Origin: Actinostola sp. cb2023
Lineage: Eukaryota > Cnidaria > Anthozoa > Actiniaria > Actinostolidae
Direction: 5' to 3'
DNA: 64,000 bases
Assembly (NCBI GenBank): GCA_033675265.1
Contig: JAUJYZ010001261.1
Location: forward strand, 233,501-297,500
The position numbers were made by a program, and so were the translations under genes. This document shows, in pieces, positions 57,163-64,000 of the stretch. Each line of letters opens with the position of its first letter. Within the stretch, counting starts at the first letter, position 1. Below the pieces are notes generated by a model. The model searched no databases. It saw only the letters and a program-made list of their open reading frames with translations, and was not told the DNA's origin.

Positions 57163-58301
57163 TAGGCTCAGTATCCAGCCGCTGGGGTTTCGTGCGCCCG
57201 CGATAGTCTCCCCCTCACGGCTGGGCGCACAGGCTTGAAAGCGTGTCCGTGACGTATTTAAGTAATTAGCATAAATAAATATAAAAACGGGAGCGGAAGT
57301 GAAATTATATTCGGTTGAAAATCCAATTTACTCAAACTTTATTCGCGCTCGATTTGTTTGTCCTAAATAACCAGAGTGGTTGTATCATTTGCCAAAAACA
57401 GGAAGAAAATAAAAGGAAACGGATGTATTTGGGAGGAAGTGTGTCTTCAATCTTGCACAACACGCCACATTTCATAGACTCATCTTCTTGCTCTTCGCCA
57501 AAGAAAGCCGCTTTACAGTGGATTTCACACAACTTTGGCCGCTGCGCGCGATTGCGAAGTTCGTTCGCAATTCCCAACTTTGCTAACGAACTTCGGAACT
57601 TCAAAGTGAAATTGACCAGAGTAGATGTTTGAAGCTGATAATACGATGATTTCAAAAACTCATCAACTATAGTTCAAAGTCGATTTTGAGAATGAACGAC
57701 ATCGCTATGAAAGGACTTTATCTCCATAATGCAGTTTTGAAATACACTTTTTGAAACATTTCGTTTGAGATGCAATTTTAGCAAATATTTGAATTCGAGA
57801 CATAAACATTACTCACGGTTCACTGAACGAAGCCAGTTCACAGTGAAGTCGGCAAAGATCGTTATTGAACTTCGCAATCGGAGCGGCCAAAGTTGTGTGA
57901 AATCAACTGTAATGCCCTTTGATGAAAGGAAGTTAACTTGGTATTTCATGAGAGACACTAGCGGCGATATCACAAGGTCAAATACGAATGGAGCAGCTTG
58001 GACAATTAGAGATTTTCCAGAGCCAGTAGGAAGAACAACGAAGACATTCTTTCCCAGAACAATTTCTTTCAAAGCTAAACGCTGTTTTTCTTTAAAACTC
58101 TCTAAATTAAACTTCTCAAGCCGAGGGCATATTCACAAGCATCACAACTCTCCATCACGCCATTTTTAATTTATGCCCCCTAAAAACTGGGGGGCAGATT
58201 TCTGATTGGTTGACAAAAACAAAGGACAAGCTCGTGCACCCAGCCGTGAGGGGGAGAGTATCGCGGGCGCACGAAACCCCAGCGGCTGGATACTGAGCCT
58301 A
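57163..58301. mobile_element. 1.14-kb TIR element carrying a RecQ-type helicase fragment
   Basis: Ends TAGGCTCAGTATCCAGCCGC and its exact inverse, with TIR similarity for about 60 bp (ctggggtttcgtgcgcccgc...). GATCTTGAT flanks both sides (57154-57162, 58302-58310) and rejoining them restores the satellite unit. Inside is a minus-strand RecQ fragment and an inverted repeat of cacacaactttggcc (57520, 57890). It looks like a deletion derivative of a larger helicase-encoding element; the first four terminal bases, TAGG, are shared with the element at 15191-37037. Confidence 0.85.
57809..58125 (-). pseudogene. RecQ-type helicase fragment (motifs I-Ia)
   Basis: It reads FKEKQRLALKEIVLGKNVFV, LPTGSGKSLIVQAAP (Walker A) and LVISPLVSLMKYQVNF, then decays. 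It aligns with residues about 20-100 of the helicase at 34609-36802. No DEAH box or C-terminal motifs remain. Probably carried along, not functional. Confidence 0.8.
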
Positions 58302-58520
58302 GATCTTGATAGGATCTTATCATAATCTTGGCATGATCTTGATTCAGAATTTCCAAGATCTTATCAAGATCTTTCCTAAGATATTGCCAAGATCACTCCA
58401 TGATCTTACCCTGATCTTGGCATGATCTTAACATGAACTGACATTCTGATCTTGTGTCAAGATCTTGAAAGGATCTTATCATAATCTTGATTCAGAATTT
58501 TCAAGACCTTAACAATAATT
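58302..58520. repeat. AGATCTTG satellite, right block
   Basis: Continuation of the same ~158-bp units after the TIR insertion, degrading past 58490. 58520-58780 is AT-rich with no gene. Confidence 0.85.
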
Positions 58521-58784
58521 TTCTTATATCATTTTGGCAAAACCTTCATTCAGAATTTCCAAGAGCTTTTCTAAGATCCTAATATTAATTTATTCCAACA
58601 ATAATATTATTGATGTTCTCATTTATGAATATATATATATATATAAAAGCCATTATACATTCAATGACCATATGACAATATTGTTTTTCTTTATACCGAT
58701 CACTACTGATATTACAGAATGCCAACATTTCTATGCATATTTCTATGCATATATGATAAATCAGTATTTACAATATTTATTGCG

Positions 58785-61129
58785 TTATCTACAATTGAAA
58801 TCTGTTACTGGTGTTATGTAAGCAAAAACAAAAGGTTCATTAACTTTCACAAATATGCATTTGGATGTTATGTCCTCACATTTGACAGCACAGATATCTG
58901 GTCCTGGAAGACCAGACACAGGAACATGATGACTGCCTAACAGATTTGCATTTGTGTAGGCTAGAAGAGATGGATCTCTTGGTGGTGTGATGTTGACAGA
59001 ACAGATAGAAGTAACAACTTCAGTGTAAAGCTTAATAATAGCTAGGGATAATGACCTTACAATAATATAGCTCTGTACTTCACCATAGAAATAGTTTGGC
59101 TGATCTGGTGAACATATCTGAACAATTTTGCTGCAGGACTTTCCTGCTCTTTTTATACAGCTTGGAATGGTAAATCTTTCCATTTGTCTCCATTCTTTCT
59201 GCATAGCTAAATTCTTGTTGCCCATCTACTTGTAACAGGTCATAGCTAGCTAGCAAATTGTTGACTGCATTCAGTTCATCAGCACTAATAGATTTGAGCA
59301 CTGTTTGGCTCTGATAAAGCTACAACACTTGACAATTGGTTCCACTTTGACCTGTTAAAAAATAAATAATATATTGATAACTGTTCCATGGCAACAGCTA
59401 CAGTAATTTTATTACCTACCTGGGTTTTGATAATGACAAGTTGGTTGAAAACTGTTTCACTTCATCTTTTGCATCACCAGTTTGAAGTTGTTGTTGAATC
59501 TGTTTGATTTCTTTTTCCAGCAAATAGTTGTTGACCATCTAATGAAATGAAAAATATATATATAGTAATATATTCATCAATCATCTACAAACTAAACTAT
59601 ATATTATGCATTTTCAAACAATATTATGTATTTTTAAAGCACCAATTACCTGATCAGCTACTCCTCTTGTTCCTTTGAAAGCGGTTAGGCTATGAGCAAT
59701 CATTGCTTCAAACGCAAATGCTGAGTGTGTGTCCATAATGGACCCATTGAATAAACTTGGTCCTCCAAATGCGTTAAACTGTGTGCATTGATTGTTTCGC
59801 TTCTCTCACCTGAAGGGATAAAAACATTTGCATGTTTTCAAATAGCAACAATTTACTTTCATGTGAACAAAATTATTCCATGGTAACATTCACTGGCTTT
59901 AATAAAGGGTACGTCCAATCCAAACCTGTTCCTCATCAATACTGAAATTGCTTCTTAATTGATGCTCGACCCACTTACATGCAGCAGCAGCAATAATAAT
60001 AATAATTATTATTATTAATTATATTTTCTCGCTAAAATATTGCTCTACCATAGTGCTGTTTCATTAGACGGCAAAATGACTTTATTATTGCTCCTGCAAA
60101 TTGAATTTCATCCTTGGTGATTTCATTCTTCATAAATATCCATAGGGCAGTAATCAATAAAGCCAAATGATGGAAATGATCCACATTTAAAACCCCTTTC
60201 AGAATGGGAAGGCCAAAGTACAATAGGAAGTGTTGTATTTCTGTAGCTGAAGAAAAATAAAAAAAAATATTAATTTACATCCTAATAATAATTTTATAGA
60301 AAAACGAGTATGGTAGATTGAAATATAGCTCATGCAGTACCCTTCCACTGCCTTAAGAACACAAGCGATCTTGGCTTTCTTTCCATGCCATGTGGCACTG
60401 CTATAGCATCAATTCTTTCATTGATTATCTTCTAGGCAGCTGGTGGCAGGTAAAATGGTTTATCTTTATTCTTTGAATCTGTTAAATTTGAAAGAACCCA
60501 CTTGCCAGTTCCTAAAATAAAGAAGAAAAAAGAAAACTGATCTAAATATTTTTATTAATGTAATATGTTTTCCAAAATTTCAAATCATACCTTGAAGAAT
60601 GCAGTGCATGTAGTCAACAGGAATTCCATTTGGTATACTCATGTAATTGTGGAGAAGAGAAAATCCTTTCACACCAAACACCTAAAAAGTAAAATCATCA
60701 TACATTGTATAAATTGGTTACAACTACTTAATTACTTCCACTAAATAGCCTGAAAAAAATATTTAGTTGTAAAATAAATAAATTCATTAATTCACCTTTC
60801 CCCTTATGACGTAATGATACCACTACTACCAGAATCCTTTTCGTAGCTTCTTTTGTTATTCTAATTCACCCCACACCTTGGTACTCTCATGGGAGTTAAA
60901 ACATGTAGCCATTGTAGTAGTGGTATCGCTACGTCATAAGGGGAATCAGGAATTAATAATTATTGATTTTATTTAGTTTTTAGGTAACTTACAGCAGTAT
61001 GTGTTTGCTCTGCTATTGAAGCATGGAATCTGGTTTCCTCAACCGTTCTATTCTTGTATTTCTCAGAATAGGGGTAAACTCTCACATTCCCCCTGACTTT
61101 CAATCGAACTCCTGGATGAAAACAAACCT
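58785..61129 (-). pseudogene. DUF4218-type (CACTA-related) transposase, C-terminal exons
   Basis: Minus-strand exons in order: 61129-60992 (VCFHPGVRLKVRGNVRVYPY), about 60680-60600 (LLHNYMSIPNGIPVDYMHCILQG), about 60515-60340 (TGKWVLSNL, INERIDAIAVPHGMERKPRS, with an internal stop), 60250-60050 (FLLYFGLPILKGVL, HFHHLALLITALWI), 59810-59650 (FGGPSLFNGSIMDTHSAFAFEAMI, GTRGVADQ), 59540-59425 and 59300-58785 (NGKIYHSKLYKKSRK, VKVNEPFVFAYITPV). This matches the DUF4218 region and C-terminus of CACTA-like transposases common in cnidarians. The catalytic N-terminal half is absent and stops are present. It lies in the intron of the SWIM/YqaJ gene on the opposite strand. Confidence 0.7.
60800..60943. 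repeat. Palindromic short element, TIR CCCCTTATGACGTA
   Basis: ccccttatgacgtaatgata with its inverse (tatcgctacgtcataagggg) and inner ccactacta / tagtagtgg flank a 90-bp core, in an intron of the DUF4218 gene. Confidence 0.85.
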
Positions 61130-61257
61130 AAACAAAGAGTTTACTCATTAAAGTTTTATTTCAGTATGTGTATGTACATATTAGGTTCTTTTAGTCTTCT
61201 TGTGCAAAGAAATCCAAGACAAGTGTAATGTGATTGCCATGAATGTAAAAACATATA

Positions 61258-61551
61258 TACAGTCATTTGCAAAAATTCTGGCCGCCACGATATATCAATA
61301 TATCAATATATCGGGTGCATTATGGGTAATTAAATAATACTGTTTTGAGTTTCCTAACTTATTAAATGAAGCAAAATTTACAAACAACAAACGTATGACT
61401 AAAATAAACATTATACTAAATATTTCTACCAACTTTGCTGGCGTTAACCCGCTTTAAGGGGAATTTGCTATTATTTAATTACCCATAATGCACCCGATAT
61501 ATTGATATATTGATATTTCATAGCGGCCAGAATTTTTGCAAATGACTGTAT
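61258..61551. repeat. Tc1/mariner-like MITE, copy 3 (best preserved)
   Basis: TIR tatacagtcatttgcaaaaa plus ttctggc and its inverse at 61524-61551, and inner arms atatatcgggtgcattatgg. The ACAGTCATTTGCAAAA end resembles Tc1-type termini, and TA flanks both sides. Confidence 0.9.
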
Positions 61552-63130
61552 ACATGTCATATATAAATGTACCATAGCATTACTGCTCATTCAGCCTGAT
61601 GTGGAAACAACTTTCCCAACAGAGGGGTTTAGCGAGAATCTCGATGGTCTTCCAGTTATTACCTTTAGAACTATCTGGACTTACATGGTTGCGTGTGTAG
61701 ATGCAAAGAAGCAGCTCTCAACTGCCAAGCCAATGGTAAAAGGATTCAACTTTTATAAATCTGGACATGTGCTGAATGTTAAGTCATAGAACTTATGTGA
61801 AGTCCCTGGTTTTGCCTTCAATGAAGAAATCTTCAGCCTATTCTTGCTTCATCATTTTCACAAGGCAAGGATTTGTACACAGAGGATTTTGTGGTTGTCC
61901 TGCAGGTATTGATGGCAGATGCAATCATGTTGCAGCTACTCTAATTTCACTTGAAGTGTTCTGTAAATCTAAAGCTTTGAATGACAAAGAAAATAATGTA
62001 AGCTCATGCACATCCAAACCATGTAAGTGGAATGTACCAAGGAAAAGGAAAGGAGATGTTCTTCCAATCTCACAAATGAAATTCAAAAAGCATGAGTATG
62101 GAAAATTGAAAGCAGAAAGGCACTCACAGATGCCCCAAGGATATGATGTAAGAGCATCCAGTCAAAGACATACTACAAACACTAAACTTTACAACATTCT
62201 ATCCAAAGTGGAAAACTTTCAGGAGAAGACTGGCAGGGTAATTGGTCTCAGCCATGTCCTAAAGCAAAAAAACTGAGACACAGCTGAAAGAAACAGTAAT
62301 TCATGACCACTGTTACTGTTCATTCCCCTGGACATTCCCCTCTGTGCCAGACACTGACAGTGAAAAGAGTGAAAGTGAAAAAAGTGAATCATTAATTTCA
62401 CCCATCAAGGTGCATCCTGTATGCTTGAGTGAGATTATCACTCGCTGTGACAAAGTCAAGAAAGCTCTAGCAATTAGTGAAGAAGAAGCAAGAAGAATAG
62501 AGTCTTCCACCAGAAATCAAGCAGCAGATCATGAGTGGCATTTCCAGAGAAAATACAGGATAACAGCATCGAAGAGTTATCGGTGTGCTTCACTGAAACA
62601 AACTACATCCCCGACTAAGGCACTAAGAGATAAGTTCTTCACTACAATAAGGTACCAAGTACAAAAGAAATGCAAGAAGGACTTTCTCAAGAGCCCAAGA
62701 TCATTGAAGAGTATCTTGAACACAAAGCCCATGAGATAACTGTTCACAAGTGTGGTTTCTTTGTGAGCCAGTCTCATCCATTTTTGGGAGCAAGTCCTGA
62801 TGGGATAGTAACTGAACATGAACAGTTAGGACTGCTTGAGATGAAGTACATCCAACAGTTAGACTCTGAGACCCTAAATGAATCTTTGCTCAGGAAGAGA
62901 ATATGTGTAGTGACAAATGCAATAACACACTTGAACAGGAATCACCAATACTTTTATCAAGTTCAGCATCAGATGTTTGTCACTGGCCAAAAATGAACTG
63001 ACTTTGTTGTTAAGGGATCTCAGTCTGGACCTCTCTTTATTGAAAGAGTTATGTTTGATGAAGATTTTTGGAAAGTTGTTCTTCAAAAAATTAAACATTT
63101 TTTAATACTTATATGCTTCCAGAGATTGCA

Positions 63131-64000
63131 TACCCTAAGGTTAGGTATGGTAGTACAAGGTTAGATCTCAGAGACTTCCCACGCATATAGCATGTACTCA
63201 TAATAAATAATAATTACTCATGGTTCACTATCTCAAATATTTTATTCAATTATACATTATTTTCTTGATTTGTAAGATGACTTAAGGAATGGATTTACAT
63301 TGTGCATACTGTAGAAAAGTGTTTAATTGACCTGTTAAATAATATATCATGGCTTATATCAAACTGGTAATCAAATGAAACTGATTGAATGTCCTGCAAT
63401 AATTATTACCATAAACAACTATTTTACAGGTTTTAGAAAATCACTCTAAAATGCAGTGTAAATAGATATACAGTATGTACATATTTATATTGTAATGCCT
63501 TGGTGACAATGTTTTTTATTAACATAAATAATATAACGAGAAGAGTTTGAGACATGAAGCCAAAATATTCAGTATTAAAATCATGTCTCAAACTCTTCTC
63601 GTTATATTATCTATACTGAAATTGTATGCCCAAAGTTTTTATTAATCTTGTAATATACAAGTTGTGTTAATTAAAATTACTTAATGGGAATAACTAGAAA
63701 GTGATGGTGTTTATCCACTCAAAGTTTGGACTCATATTTTATATATATTTACAATAAACAAATCAATATGACCAGGTATAAATCAATGTCTATAAAATCT
63801 AAGATATTAAAGGTGGGTAAAAAGTTGGTAAGAGCTGACAGAACGATTACTATATCAGAAGAAACTGAAGCTAAGGTGATTGGTATTCTCCTATCTAAGA
63901 TATGCCAATTCTTAATTCGTTCCATACATCTTTCTACATGGACTCTCAGACATGCAACTTTTTTTGTTCTTTTCTGCTTCCTCTTTTGAAAATTGCTTGC
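63131..64000. other. Non-coding 3' region with a 30-bp perfect hairpin
   Basis: No gene can be supported. 63528-63557 (ataatataacgagaagagtt then tgagacatga) and 63581-63610 are perfect inverted copies around a 23-base loop. The rest is AT-rich, and ORFs here lack any recognisable motif. Confidence 0.6.

Larger units (their letters stand above)
56207..63130 (+). pseudogene. SWIM zinc finger / YqaJ-like nuclease protein gene, long interrupted intron
   Basis: Exon 1 (56207-56397, ATG) gives RVYLSESDIPGARL and a SAP-like QLKRWLLCRGACTTGRKQQL. It splices in frame to 56503 (VNNYTQSGL). Later exons: 61600-62276 with KGFNFYKSGHV, LPSMKKSSAY and the SWIM motif GFCGCPAGIDGRCNHVAATL; 62344-63100 with EWHFQRKYRITAS, GLSQEPKIIEEYL, CGFFVSQSHPFLGASPDGIV and LLEMKYI, the catalytic pattern of YqaJ-type lambda exonucleases. 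Frame breaks lie near 61786, 62275 and 62660. The domain order SAP, SWIM, YqaJ is typical of a large invertebrate family. Whether it is host or mobile is not settled. Exon 2 is cut by the satellite. Confidence 0.7.

Overview
This is an AT-rich animal nuclear DNA window made almost entirely of transposable elements, many inserted into one another. Coding exons have canonical GT..AG introns. The element mix (THAP/Kolobok transposase, Penelope-like and DIRS-like reverse transcriptases, Gypsy, a Polinton-type DNA polymerase B remnant, SWIM/YqaJ proteins, a DUF4218 transposase, many palindromic short elements) points to an early-branching or marine invertebrate. A cnidarian such as a coral is my best guess, but the species cannot be fixed from sequence alone. 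I see no tRNA, rRNA, CRISPR array or bacterial operon, and no clear single-copy housekeeping gene.

Layout. 1-5 kb: a spliced THAP/DDE (Kolobok-type) transposase gene on the minus strand, nearly intact, with short elements in its introns. 5-7 kb: a 0.93-kb terminal-inverted-repeat (TIR) element, then a probable LTR with a gag-like SAP ORF. 7-10.7 kb: a broken DDE-type transposase interrupted by a foldback element. 12.4-13.3 kb: a BEN-domain gene whose coding sequence carries six copies of a DNA palindrome. 15.2-37.0 kb: a three-level nest. The outer element (15191-37037) has TIRs and encodes a DUF6589 protein on the plus strand and a RecQ-type helicase on the minus strand. An 11.7-kb element with 0.76-kb TIRs and TTAA flanks (15203-26893) sits 12 bp inside its left end. 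An integrase-type transposon (20175-24537, 6-bp target duplication) sits inside the transposase gene of that second element. 37.2-45.8 kb: truncated Penelope-like, DIRS-like and Gypsy elements, the Gypsy gag interrupted by an element carrying a small PHD-finger gene, then a LINE tail. 45.9-49.6 kb: a Polinton-like island (DNA polymerase B end, two RING proteins, two unrecognised ORFs) beside a large inverted repeat. 49.7-52.2 kb: a Penelope-like element inserted in a 60-bp minisatellite. 53.3-55.8 kb: two exons of a second BEN gene with LINE ORF1 in the intron. 56.2-63.1 kb: a SWIM zinc finger/YqaJ-nuclease gene, broken by frameshifts, whose long intron holds an AGATCTTG satellite, a 1.1-kb RecQ-bearing TIR element with a clean 9-bp target duplication, and a decayed DUF4218 transposase.

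The genes do not form a pathway. They are the coding parts of independent mobile elements plus a few genes that may be host or element genes. The most unusual feature is the pairing of RecQ-type helicase sequence with terminal inverted repeats at two separate places: the ~10.1-kb two-gene element, and the 1.1-kb deletion derivative at 57163-58301. The nesting gives a relative order of insertion: RecQ/DUF6589 element first, TTAA element second, integrase transposon third.
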